Assembly: GCF_009870125.1 (NCBI RefSeq)
Contig: NC_046683.1
Span: forward strand, 3,162,001 to 3,226,000
Direction of reading: 5' to 3'
Origin: Drosophila pseudoobscura
Lineage: Eukaryota; Arthropoda; Insecta; Diptera; Drosophilidae
DNA length: 64,000 nt
A program made the translations under genes and the position numbers. Positions 47,969 to 58,735 of this stretch are shown piece by piece (position 1 is the first letter of the stretch; each line of letters opens with the position of its first letter). Below the pieces are notes generated by a model. The model worked only from the letters and a program-made list of their open reading frames with translations. It made no database searches and was not told where the DNA came from.

Positions 47969-48544
47969 ATGAGTTTGATGCGTGTGGGCAGCCGTGTGAC
48001 GGCACTGGGACAGAAAATTGGCGAAAAAATCGTGCTGCCCGAGCGTTTCAAAGACACTTTTGTCGAGAAATGGGTAAAATACTGGAAGGGCCTGGTGCGC
48101 GACTACTCGGAGGTGGCCCTCGGTGTGGTCAAGGAATCATATACCAAGCCCAAGAAGGCCCTTGCGTACGGCACCGGCATTCTGTGTCTGTACCAAATGG
48201 CCCAGCACAACCCCGACGAAGGCGTTTTCATGACCCAGTTACGCCGTGATAACAGCCGCATGATCATGGTCCCGCCTGAACTACAAAATCACGTTTCGGC
48301 GAAGCATCTTCTAATGCTGGAGCGCGCCATCAACCAAAAGAAACTGCGCTTCCTCTCGCTGGGCATCTGCACGCTGGTCTGGGTGGATCTCTTTAGCGAG
48401 GATGACTGCACATATCCAGCTATCTGCGAGTTCACCAACGTCGGATTCCTGAACTTCCACGAGCGCGTGATCGACGTGGGTTTCTGGAACGAGTTCTGGC
48501 GCCTCAAGTGGAAGATGCACAACTACGATGTCAACTACCTGTGA
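47969..48544 (+). CDS. Tim29: mitochondrial import inner membrane translocase subunit Tim29
   Basis: Tim29 (C19orf52/DUF2366 family) belongs to the TIM22 carrier translocase of the inner mitochondrial membrane, where it supports complex assembly. Intronless ORF of 191 aa from ATG 47,969. The N-terminus (MSLMRVGSRVTALGQKIGEK) is basic and amphipathic, fitting mitochondrial targeting. Residues about 32-62 contain the YWKGLVRDYSEVALGVV block, about 64-79 a single hydrophobic segment (ALAYGTGILCLYQMA), and the C-terminus holds the family signature VIDVGFWNEFWRLKWKMHNY with DVNYL. The human protein ends similarly (VDVG...WW.L...M...DIN). Length is shorter than human (about 260 aa), mainly at the C-terminal tail. 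It is tail-to-tail with Aarsd1, 251 bp away. I believe the fly gene is CG14270 but am not certain of the number. Confidence 0.88.
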   Translation: MSLMRVGSRVTALGQKIGEKIVLPERFKDTFVEKWVKYWKGLVRDYSEVALGVVKESYTKPKKALAYGTGILCLYQMAQHNPDEGVFMTQLRRDNSRMIMVPPELQNHVSAKHLLMLERAINQKKLRFLSLGICTLVWVDLFSEDDCTYPAICEFTNVGFLNFHERVIDVGFWNEFWRLKWKMHNYDVNYL

Positions 48545-48795
48545 TGGAGGGAGAGAGGGAGGACTGCAATTGGAATTGGATTGCCGTTTCCTGGCCGACC
48601 TCTGCCTTAGTTAGCTTTAATGTCAAATTGTTCATTGCTTTGTAGAACTGACTAAATGAGCAATATATATATGTATGTTATAACCATGTTATTGCCGGTA
48701 TATAGGCTATATAATATATAGATATATATATGACATATGTGTATGTAAGAATATATAAATATGTACATATATTCATGTTAAGAACGAATCTCTGC
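48545..48795. other. convergent spacer between Tim29 and Aarsd1
   Basis: AT-rich, with TATATA runs (48,664-48,775). It must hold both 3' UTRs; no canonical AATAAA is obvious on either strand. Confidence 0.5.
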
Positions 48796-50235
48796 TTACG
48801 AGCCGCTGACTGGCTTCGGCTCTATCGATTTCTTTGGCTTGAAGTGGCTCTCGAGCAGCTCGATGCATTCTGGCAGCTTGGCCAGATTGTTGATCTTGCC
48901 CTGGAAGCTGCCCGCCTTTCCGTTGCCCTTGCCCTCGAGCAGCTCAAGAAATTTGGGGCCAATCTCCTCTACCACCGCGGGATCACCGCGCAGGACCAGG
49001 TGACCCTTGCCGCTGCTGCCGGCTGCACCGCCCTCCGACACTGTCAGGAAGTAGAATATCCCTTCGGGCGCGTGGCGCAGGAACGTGTGGATGAAGTCAA
49101 CCTCAATGCCGTCGCGACGATGCAGTGAGAAGTACTTGGGACGCTCGGCCTTGCTCAGATCCTCCAGTCGCTCCGCCTCGGCACTGGCAAAGTCCTTGAG
49201 CAGCTGCAAGAACGACTTCCGAGTGCCCTTCACATTCTGCTGCAGCTTCTGGACGAGCTCCAAATGCTGCTGCGCGCCACCCCTGCAAATGTGGAATGGC
49301 GGTGAAGTCAATGCAAAGGAGGATAGAAATCAGAAGTACGGCAATGCCACTCACTTCAGGGCCGTTGTTAGCTGCTGCTCCCGCTGAAAGACTTCGCCAA
49401 GCTTTCGCAGCACTCGCTCGCCCACCACGAAGTGGACCAAGATATTGGTCTTGACCTTTTCCGCATAGAGCAGTTTGATACACTGCAGCTGGGATAGATC
49501 GGTGACGTGAGTGCCGCAGCACATGTTGCTCTCAATGCCCTCGATGCGCACCACCCTTGCGAGGCCCTCATGGTCCTTGGGTAGGCCGCGAGGAGCGCGG
49601 GCATCGTTAAACTCTTCATCTACCTCTGGATCCACAAGCACCACGCTGACCGGCCGTCCCTCGCGGATCAGCTCGTTGGCCTGCCGCTCGATGAGGTCCA
49701 GGGACTCGCGGCTGATCAGGTGCGGCGTATTTAGCTGAATATGGGAGACGTTCGAACCCAGCGACCACGATGTGGTGTCGTACTTGAATTCCCGGTCGAA
49801 CAGAGCCGTGATCAGATGTTGGCCGGAATGTTGCTGCATGTGGTCGAGGCGGCGATCCCAGTCGAGGCTCTGGTGCACCTCGGCTCCCTCCTCGAAGCTC
49901 GAGCTGGACTCCACGAAGTGAACGGCAATGTTTCCCTTCCTCAGCACTCTCCGCACCGGTTGGCCATTAATAGTGCCATAATCGCAGGGCTGGCCGCCGC
50001 CTTCGGGGAAGAGTATTGTGTCCTCGCACACAACATTGAAGCCACGAACTGGACGGGCCTCACCACCGGTTGCTACGTCCACATCGGTCCGTTCTATGGT
50101 GGCATACTCGCAGGATACAATTTTTGTTGTGTACTGTTGAAATATGGTTACAAATTATATAATTGGTCTTCGGCTTCGGGCAAAGGTCAGGCTTGCCTGC
50201 TTTAGAAAGCTGTCCTCCTGGCACTTGAAAACCAT
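48796..50235 (-). CDS. Aarsd1: alanyl-tRNA editing protein (AlaX/AARSD1 type)
   Basis: Free-standing editing domain that hydrolyses Ser mischarged on tRNA-Ala, guarding translation fidelity in the cytosol. Exons on the minus strand: 50,197-50,235, 49,355-50,133 and 48,796-49,282, giving 434 aa (human about 412). The N-terminus MVFKCQEDSFLKQ aligns with MAFWCQRDSY of the human protein. LFPEGGGQP (54-62) is the substrate-pocket signature; zinc ligands are H111-x3-H115 in HMQQHSGQH and C218-x3-H222 in MCCGTHV. The C-terminal part has the glycine-rich GKGNGKAGSFQGK segment. Intron 1 (63 nt) uses a GC donor, CAG/GCAAGC, because the GT alternatives hit an in-frame stop; intron 2 (72 nt) is GT-AG. 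The likely fly name is CG10802. Confidence 0.95.
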
Positions 50236-50524
50236 GTTGTGACTTGTCTGACGAAATCCCCTTTTTATTTCAAATATATTTCGTGCGTCACAATAGATTA
50301 GAGCTGGAGAACTTATCGATGGCAACATCGATATCATCGATGTTTTCTCTCAGAGATTTATTTTTCCGTTTTACGTGTTTTTTTTTAGCATTTTAAATGG
50401 CTTGTTTTTTAATGATCTTCCTCTCTACGTAGCTGACCTTGTGACCTCCTAAGAGATGCGCCATTTCTTGCGATAAGCTGCTCAAAATAATGGACTTCAT
50501 AATAGCTAAGGTACATATGTATTT
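50236..50524. other. Aarsd1 promoter region with DRE-like cluster
   Basis: Holds three ATCGAT cores at about 50,313-50,342 (see separate entry) and AT-rich flanks; no coding signal. Confidence 0.5.
50313..50342. promoter_or_regulatory. cluster of DREF/BEAF-type ATCGAT cores
   Basis: Three ATCGAT cores within 30 bp (TTATCGATGG, ACATCGATAT, TCATCGATGT), 80-110 bp upstream of the Aarsd1 start codon. DRE (TATCGATA) is a classic housekeeping promoter element in Drosophila; clustered CGATA/ATCGAT also suits BEAF-32. Confidence 0.55.
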
Positions 50525-50920
50525 ATGGTATTGGAAATGTATTTAAAATTCTCACGTGCTGGCGCGGTTTTAAAAGCGATTTTAACCGCGAAATACAAAA
50601 AATACCAGAAACCAACCGTCTGTTCCCGCCGCTGTCGCCTGGTGTTTTTCGGTCTGTTTATCTGCCATCTCGCTCTAATTGATGCGGCGGCCCTGCAAGA
50701 CTATCTCCCTCGCACCCATGCCAATGATGCTGCGTCTGCGCTGCAGCTGCAGCGAAGGATTACATTTGAGGGAGAGGATGTCTTGTTGTCTCGCGTTGGC
50801 TGCTCAACAGTTTCCTTCCAACGGCACATCACGTTACGACACGAGCAGCGTTACGTTGCGAGCCACTGGTCTTACGTTGGAGATTCTGGCGAACAAATAC
50901 AAGCGACGGACGGCGCTTAA
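50525..50920 (+). CDS. doubtful ORF, 131 codons, hydrophobic segment
   Basis: An ATG-started frame of 131 aa between Aarsd1 and the SLC6 promoter. It has a hydrophobic stretch CRLVFFGLFICHLALIDAAA (about 37-56), signal-anchor-like, then a polar C-terminus ending QIQATDGA. A second frame (50,679-50,924, 81 codons, ending ILANKYKRRTALK) overlaps it and looks as protein-like near the 3' end. No poly(A) signal or promoter is evident, and no family is recognised. It could be a small secreted or membrane protein, a fragment with a frameshift, or open frames due to local GC content. Confidence 0.25.
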   Translation: MVLEMYLKFSRAGAVLKAILTAKYKKYQKPTVCSRRCRLVFFGLFICHLALIDAAALQDYLPRTHANDAASALQLQRRITFEGEDVLLSRVGCSTVSFQRHITLRHEQRYVASHWSYVGDSGEQIQATDGA

Positions 50921-51058
50921 ATAATAAGTTTTCCGCTGGCTCCCGCCACCTGTCGAAAAGGCAATAGCCCCAGAGTGCCGTGTGTCCTTCTCCCGTCGCG
51001 TCCGTCGTCGATTTCCGGGGCCAAGTCCTGGCTTGGTGTCTGGAGCACCAGTGTTGGT

Positions 51059-51066
51059 TATATAAG
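51059..51066 (+). promoter_or_regulatory. TATA box
   Basis: TATATAAG in GGTTATATAAGCC, followed 30 bp on by CCATAAAAACTTC and 60-65 bp on by AAGTCAGTAG (initiator-like TCAGT). It is correctly oriented for the SLC6 gene. Confidence 0.5.
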
Positions 51067-51763
51067 CCAGGCGAAATCGGTGGCAGCCCCATAAAAACTT
51101 CTTGCAGCGCAGCAGAAACAGTCAAGTCAGTAGCAAAAAATCCTTTGAAGCTCTGTGTATTTATGTGTACCCAAAGGATATCTACCTATCCGCCATATTA
51201 CCAGTAGTCACAAGGATATCTCCATGACAGCACTCCCACGCACCAAGCGCCACCCATCTCCACCACACAACCCACACGGCCCAGAAAAGTCTAACTAAAC
51301 TAATTGTTTTACAAAAATCCACTAAAGTGCATTAGTTGGCTGTTGGCTACGGAGTGTGGGGGGTGCTGTGTGGGTGATGGGGTCGGTTGATTGATTTATT
51401 GTACGTTGCCCAGTCACGCAGCGCACATAGATGTCAGCGCTCTGTAATGACGTGCGCGTGTGTGTGAGTGCGTGTGGGGATGTCCTTTTATTTCCATTGC
51501 ATGGTTTGGCTTGCTTGATTTCATTGATTGATTGCAAGAAAACTAATTGTTTACTTTGATTGAATAGGAAGCAGTAGGATGGCGCCTATTCAAGCACCGT
51601 TATCACCCGTACTTAAGCACTAACAATAAAAGAACACACACACACAGGCACAGGCACTGGCTAACCACCACCACAGCAACAACATCCCACCAGTGTGGGG
51701 GGAAGCATGAACCGTTCTTAAAAGTATGCAACGAGAATGACGATTACGTTAGTTACGTGAACA

Positions 51764-51784
51764 GTCCACAGGGGGCGCTAGAAG
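51764..51784 (+). promoter_or_regulatory. CTCF-like core in SLC6 5' region
   Basis: TCCACAGGGGGCGCTAGAAG contains AGGGGGCGCTA, close to the CTCF consensus. Unlike the four left-hand copies it lacks the CTCGCTCACT flank. Confidence 0.4.
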
Positions 51785-51955
51785 CAGCATCAGCACAGAA
51801 CGAAGCAAATTAAAAGGGACAGCGCACTTTTAGGCAGCACCCACACCACACCACACTCTCGCACTTGCACATCCCACACGCACACAGCACACACAAAGTA
51901 AACATATACACAAACATATACCAGCAATAACCGTTTCAAAATCACCGGTCGAATC

Positions 51956-54900
51956 ATGGCCAACACAGCCCAGTTATTGCGCCGTCAGAGCTCCAGGGAC
52001 ATTGTGCTAAAAAGCCAGAAGAGCATCGATCAGCTAGAGTTGCGGGCAAGTGACACTGACGTTTGATATTTTGGCACCTACATCCGACATTAATACCGAC
52101 ATCTTCTTCCATTCGTAACCATTTAGGAGCTGCGTGGCCGCCTGGTGTCCAAGGAGCATGGCGTCGGCCACCACCATCACACATCGCTGCACCACCACCA
52201 GCCCATGTATGGGGCCACCAACCAGGGCTTCATGTCGGACGCCTTCGACGAGTCCTCGGAGCTGGAGCAGGAGCCGACATTCGGCTCGGAGGCCAGCACC
52301 AGCAAGGCCAAGGCCGAGCTGGTGGCCAGCGCTTTGGAGCAGCAGCAGGACATTGTTGAGGGCGAGAAGGAGGGCGAAGAACGCGAGAGTTGGGACAGCA
52401 AAATCATGTTCCTGCTGGCCACCATCGGGTGAGTAAACAACTACTCGTTGAAACCGTGTTTACCTGACAGATATAGATAGTCATAATAAACTAAAGCCTG
52501 TAAATTCAAAAAATCGTTAGTAATACATTTAGCATATTATTAGAAGGCACAGAAATGATAGAAAAGGTTTGATTTATAGCCGATACCCATCAAGTACAGG
52601 TTTACATATATTAAATTCATGTAAATGCATTTGTTCTTCGTTTTGCCCGTTGTTTGTGCATATACTACGAGTACATCAAATATTCAAAGTTATGCAAAAT
52701 ACTCGTACTAAATGATATAGTCAGACGTGGGCACTCCCATTGCTCCGACAGTTATTTTTGGGCAACCGTCGCCAGGCAGACGTACAAGCGAATGTGAAAA
52801 ATAGAATGCCCGAGAATGCAAAAACAAAATACATGCAGTGTGCGTGACCCAGACTGATCGCTGCTCGACTCGAGTCTCGTTGATAAGATCTTTTCGTTCT
52901 TTTGTCCCAAATTCATTAAGCATTGGTCACACCAACGAAATAATGTTCTGATTTTCCCTAATTCGAGCAACGAGGAAGAGAGAAAACCCCCTTTCTTTTG
53001 GTTCTAAAGATAGTTTAATCAAAAGTCAGTTAACAAGTGGTTTCTTGTTTTTATTCAGTGCAATTATCTTCGCCCTACGGACTTAGCTTTAATACAGTCT
53101 ACACTTAAAAATAGGGACAATTGGATAGTTAGGAGAATGAGTTCTGATGCGACACGATTTATGTATATCCAATATCAAATACTCAAACGATTCATAACAT
53201 ATTAATTGTCGACGTGGCATCGCTTTCTTCCTGAACAGATATGCGGTGGGTCTCGGCAACGTGTGGCGCTTCCCGTACCTGGCGCAGAAGAACGGAGGCG
53301 GAGCCTTCTTGGTGCCCTACTTCATTATGTTGTGCATCCAGGGAATACCGATCTTCTACCTGGAGCTGGCCATAGGACAGCGGCTGCGAAAGGGGGCGAT
53401 CGGCGTTTGGAGCCAGGTTTCGCCATATCTGGGTGGAATCGGTATCTCCTCGGCGGTGGTCAGCTACATTGTGGCCCTGTACTACAACACGATAATTGCC
53501 TGGTGCCTGATCTATCTGCTGCATAGCTTTGAGTCGCCACTTCCGTGGGCTGACTGCCCAACCAGACTGTATGCGAACTACACGTACGACCATGAGCCGG
53601 AGTGCGTGGCCTCCTCGCCTACGCAGTTCTACTGGTATCGCACCACGTTGCAGTGCTCGGAGAGCGTGGATATGCCGGAGAACTTCAATTACCACATGGC
53701 GATTGCGCTGATGGTGTCATGGTTCCTGGTTTACATCTGCATGGTGCAAGGGATCACCTCCTCCGGCAAGATCGTCTACATGACAGCCATCTTTCCCTAC
53801 GTGGTGCTCATCATCTTCTTCTTTCGCGGAATAACACTCAAAGGCGCCTCGGATGGGGTGGCTCACCTGTTTACGCCGCGCTGGGAGACGCTGCTCGATC
53901 CCGTCGTCTGGCTGGAGGCCGGCACCCAGATCTTCTTCTCCCTGGGACTGGCATTCGGCGGCCTCATTGCCTTCAGTTCATACAATCCGGCCAACAACAA
54001 CTGCTATCGGGATGCGCTACTCGTCTCGCTCACAAACTGTGGCACCTCGATGTTCGCAGGCGTGGTCGTCTTTTCGGTGATTGGCTTCAAGGCCACGGCC
54101 ACCTTCGACCGCTGTACGGAGGAGAGGAACGGCCTGATGGCCCTGAATCGTACCCAGAATCTGCCAGTCTGCGATCTGCAGCGAGAGTTGGCTAATGTGA
54201 GTCGATGCCACCACCCACCCATTCATTTCCTCATTTTAATTTGTTTTGTTTTTTTCTTTGCAGAGTGCCTCTGGCACTGGTCTGGCTTTCATTATATTCA
54301 CCGAGGCGATCAATCAGTTTCCAGGCGCACAGCTCTGGGCCGTTCTCTTCTTCCTGATGCTCTTCACGCTGGGCATCGACTCGCAGTTTGGTACGCTCGA
54401 GGGTGTAGTCACCTCGCTGGTGGACATGAAGCTCTTTCCCAACCTACCCAAGGAGTACATCGTGGGGGTAAGTACTCTTCTTCTTTGCAGAAGGAGACGC
54501 CTGTGCCTCCAACTTTGTGATATGTACTCATCCGGTCTTTTCTATCAGGGTCTGTGCTTCACTTGCTGTCTGATCTCTATGTGCTTTGCCAACGGAGCTG
54601 GCAGTTACATATTCCAGCTGATGGACAGCTTCGCCGGCAATTTCCCTCTGCTGGTCATCGCCCTATTCGAGTGCCTGTCGATCAGCTATATCTATGGAGT
54701 GCGCCGCTTTTCGGATGACATCGAGATGATGACCGGCTCGAGGCCGAGCTTCTATTGGATGTTCTGCTGGAAGTATTTGTCACCCTGCGCCATGGTCACT
54801 ATTTTGCTGGCCTCTTTCTATCAGCTCCTTACCGAGGGCAGCAGCTACCCGGCCTGGATTGCGGCCAAAGGCTCCACGGATTCCATGGAGTGGCCGCATT

Positions 54901-55255
54901 GGTGCATAGTTGTAGCATTTTTCCTCATACTCTCGTCTATCTTATGGATACCCATTGTGGCGGTGCTGCGGTGAGTGTTTGTCTTTCATAGGAGTTTGGT
55001 TAACTAATCATAAGTTTGTATTACCGCCCTTACACCTTTACGATACTGTGCAACAGGCTCTGTGGCATTAAGGTAGTGGAGGACTCCGATCCCGCATGGT
55101 TCCCCGAAGCCGAGCTCAGGGAAGTCCATGGCATCGTACCCCACGAACCGACAGAGCTGGAGCGCAGCATATTCTGCTTCAACATGGACGGCACGGAGGG
55201 CATGTGCTGCCCCAAATACGGACTGCCCGAGAAGTCCCTCGAGGAGGAGGAGTAA
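51956..55255 (+). CDS. SLC6 family sodium-coupled transporter, NTT4/B0AT-like
   Basis: Twelve-helix sodium/chloride symporter of the SLC6A15-18 branch (neutral amino acid or vesicular orphan transporters). Exons: 51,956-52,045, 52,127-52,428, 53,239-54,196, 54,264-54,467, 54,549-54,970, 55,057-55,255; joins give 724 aa. The cytosolic N-terminus (1-118) carries a His-rich patch (HGVGHHHHTSLHHHQ, about 41-55) and acidic stretch. The core starts near 119; TM1 has GLGNVWRFPYLAQKNGGGAF (135-154, sodium site), then LELAIGQRLRKGAIGVW (172-188). Extracellular loop 2 has C237, sequon N244-Y-T and C253. TM6 has FGGLIAFSSYN and TM8 GTGLAFIIFTEA. The tail ends LEEEE. Intron 1 has an unusual donor (see findings). 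Probably orthologous to fly CG10804. TATA box at 51,059. Tail-to-tail with the reticulocalbin gene. Confidence 0.93.
52429..53238 (+). other. intron 2 of the SLC6 gene
   Basis: 810 bp from GTGAGT to CCTGAACAG, far longer than the other introns of this gene (67-86 bp). AT-rich with no coding signal. Confidence 0.85.
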
Positions 55256-57730
55256 GCAGGAGGACAATAAGAAAAAATTCGAAAATTAACCATGAAATGT
55301 AATGTAAATATGGACAATAACTAAGCCGACACACCGATGCTCAAATGCGACGATATCTACACTCCTATATGGTCCCCAAAGACTGTTCAACCGTTCAAAA
55401 AAACCACAGCAGCCCAATATAAAATGTGTATTTATAAACACGTACTCGGAACAACCAGTGGCAAGACGGTGAAAATTCGGCGCGGATGCGCGGTTTCATT
55501 GAAGTAGAAACAGTGAAAAAAAAAATCAAAAAGGAAATCTATAGAAATAACGTATTTGCGCATAACTTCATTAGCATGGAAACGTGTAGAAGGCGAAAAA
55601 TCATTATTATATGATTATTATTTGCGTTTTCCTTTTCTTTCGATTGGTTTCTACTCGATCCGGAATAAGACGGGCCGAGAGACTATACGAGTATGCATAT
55701 TTTTATGTATTCCGCTTCTTGGCACGAGTATGGCAACCCTTATAGGACATATGTATATATCCGATTTGGTACATGCCATATTTGATTGCGACGAAAGAAA
55801 AGAAAAGAAATGAAACTGTGTGCAAAGTGAAATTGATTGTTTGCTGATATCCAACCCATACTACAATAACTTGCTGACTATATCAGATACATATATACAT
55901 AAATAACTGAAGACAATACGATGCGTATAACTATGAAAATAACAGGCTATAGTTTATAGAATAGGTTTATTTGTGCGGAAAATATTTGATTTGACTCGAT
56001 TAATGCTAAGCCAAACAGACTATGAGTTAACCATATCATGCGAGCATAGAGCACCACCTATAAGAGATATATATATGTATACAAAAACACTAAATACACA
56101 CTATACTCGTATATACCTACCTACCACAGTTCATTCTCTGTTGTGATCGGCTCTGCTTTCTGTGTTTGTTGTTATTAATGTTAATGTTATAAGACAAATT
56201 CATATCAGATCCAAAGCTATGATTAAACTACACTTTAAAGTCTCAATGTTATAAAAAAGAAGAAGAAGAAAGATGGATATTGGATATATGTACGTACCTA
56301 TTTGTTCTGTTTTGCTAACAAAAATCGAATGTTATACCAAAATACTTACTTGTTGATAACCGATCATCGGAATCATGTCACTCCGCCTCATTGATCTACA
56401 CTCGCGAATTACATATAGTATGTACATAGGGGAGCTAGAGGCACTACTATCTACCAATATGTACATCTAAACAGACATATGGAAATATGTATGTATATTT
56501 AAATATGGTATACGCATATAACAAATCGCAATCGCAACCGTTCAACTAGCCGAGAAACGTAGGTGGAAAGGAAACTTTATATATACACATAACTGGAGAA
56601 GGAAGTCTATATCATTGGAAGCATTGGAAGTATTCATATACCTACACCAAATATACATACATCTATAGATATTAATTAATGTGAGTTAAAATGCAGTTGG
56701 CTATTGATTTCACTGTATTATAAATTATACACTAAATATACATCGATATGTATACATATATATCAAAGAAATATATATACATACATACATATATGTACGT
56801 ACATCTACTAAGTGTTATTGATGTTGACAATAATGAAACCAATACGAAACGATACGAAACGAGTTTTAAACACAAACAATATACAACTAAATCGAAACAA
56901 ATTAGATACAGACACGAGTATATACAACGTTCTATTTCTCCGAAAGAACACAGCAACCCAAAGAAACACGAGTACAGAAAAATCCAGCCCACAGCTCGCG
57001 ATAATGCTAATACCTAATACCAAACAAAAATTCATAAACATACATATGTATAGTAATTATTGTGAAGCAATATAAAAATCTGATTGTGTGAGGAGCTCGA
57101 TGATCTTTCGATTCGTTTATTATTTTACTCGTCTAAAATATAAAGTTTATATCTCATATGATCTCACCGCAATGTCTTGTGTGTCTGATATTTAATTATT
57201 CATTTGTACTGATCGCATAAAATACTGGTACTTAAACATGTTTATTTATGTTTATTTCGCAACTAATTATTAAAAACATAAATATCGGATAAATGACAAT
57301 AAATATTATAAAAGCGAAACCAACAAAAAAAAAGGTCTAATAAAGGTACAATTATATTTCAATTCAGACAAAACAGAAAATTTTGACATACTACGAGAAT
57401 GCATATTGCTTTTATATTTGACTGATTCATATATATTAATTTGTTGACTCGGAATGTATTGGAATGCTTTTAAGATGGTTAAAAAACCCTGCAAATCACT
57501 GCTGCTGCATCGTGATGCAACGATTCTCGTAATCCACATCTGTGGCTAACCTAATGAGTAACTACTCGTTGCTGTTAAGAAAATCCACAGCTTCTCAATC
57601 TGTAAAATATGACCAGAGCTCTGGATCAGATGCGCAATGCATAGGCATAGAAAGACCCATCCCAAATCATACTAAAGGATGATTTAGTACACGAATATTA
57701 TTTTTTAATTTGTAGAATTTCTTTTCAGGT
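55256..57730. other. AT-rich convergent region, long SLC6 3' UTR likely
   Basis: About 2.5 kb rich in ATACATATGTA motifs and A-runs, with no coding signal. AATAAA at 57,298-57,303 (+) could end a ~2 kb 3' UTR, common in neural transporter genes; earlier signals may also be used. The last part includes the 3' UTR of the reticulocalbin gene on the minus strand (AATAAT-type signal near 57,695). Confidence 0.45.
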
Positions 57731-58735
57731 CTAGAGCTCATCACGCCTGGTCAAGGCCTCGCCGTACCCGGTGATCTGGGAGCCTGCAAAGATATCGTAT
57801 TTGTCCAGAACTTCGGTCTTGGTCAGCTGTTCATCCTGATTCACATCAGCCTCGAATAACAGGTGCTTGGCCTCTTTCTCGGTACTGTCGAAACCTTCTG
57901 GGGCGATCCACTGACGCACTTCCGCCTCACTAAGATAACCATCTCCGTTATGATCGAGAAACTTGGCGAAGACCTTGCGCTCATGGGATACCCAAACGGG
58001 CTCCTGTTCATCTGGTTCTGAGGGCTGGTAGAGGTCGACGATGTACTCGTCCAAAGAGATCTTGCCATTATTGTCTAGGTCCAAGTCATCGTACATCTCT
58101 TTCAGGACAACATCACGCATTCTGGGATGGTCCTCGGAGTGGAGGAAGGCAGAGAACTCCTCAAGGGTTAGGCTACCGTCCAGATCATTATCGGCCACTG
58201 CCCAGCGGCGCCGATCACGGTTTATCAAGCTCTTGTAGCTGATGACTGGCAGAAGTGGATCCAACCCTTAAATTATGACTAAACTGAGCGACAGTCCCCA
58301 CTTACCATTCCTACCGAAATCCGTCGCATATCCGTAAATGGTATCTTCGTACGTCTTCCAGGTGATGCCTGTATGGTTATTGGGATTCATCCGTCTCCAG
58401 AGGCGATCCACTTCGTTCTCTATGTACTGTCTCGATGTGTAAGTGATCCAGTTCTTCAGCTCTACCAGCGTCAAATATCCATTATTGTCCTCGTCAATGC
58501 GATCGACAATCCGACCCAAGCGCTTCTTGCTCTCCTCCGGCGAGTAATTATCAAACTTCCTGGCCTCACAGCCGTACTGTGAATTGTGCTCGCCGATCTG
58601 AAAATTCTCGGCATTAGATGAGTTGTGGTCCCGGGAACTGTGGGTTACTGTGGTAACAAGAGATATTTTGGATACACATACCGTGATTTTTGCAGCAATT
58701 ATCAGCAGCAGCAACGTCCTTATCGAGGTCCACAT
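57731..58735 (-). CDS. reticulocalbin/calumenin-type EF-hand protein of the ER
   Basis: CREC-family calcium-binding protein of the secretory pathway lumen. Exon 1 is 58,306-58,735 (ATG 58,735; an upstream in-frame TTG is not a start). Exon 2 begins at 58,245 (60-nt intron, pyrimidine-rich CTTCTGCCAG acceptor, 314 aa) or 58,266 (39-nt intron, 321 aa); I prefer the first. Residues about 1-20 are a signal peptide. On the 314-aa numbering, canonical loops are EF1 D81-E92, EF3 D162-E173, EF4 D199-E210 and EF5 D241-E252; EF6 D277-E288 has E for the central G, and EF2 (117-128) has lost key ligands (H at 5, T at 12). The C-terminus RRDEL is a KDEL-like ER retrieval signal. A sequon occurs at N38-S-S and N120-H-T. 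Flies have several members; I cannot assign the orthologue. Confidence 0.93.

Larger units (their letters stand above)
50925..51955 (+). other. SLC6 promoter and 5' untranslated region
   Basis: A TATA box (51,059-51,066) predicts transcription starting near 51,090, giving a 5' UTR of about 865 nt if unspliced. It is CA-rich near its 3' end and includes a CTCF-like core (51,764-51,784). No coding signal. Confidence 0.5.

Noticed and set aside
58640-58684. 34-nt GTATGT...CACAG intron in the reticulocalbin exon 1
   Set aside because: Too short for splicing and its removal would break a frame that is open when read through.
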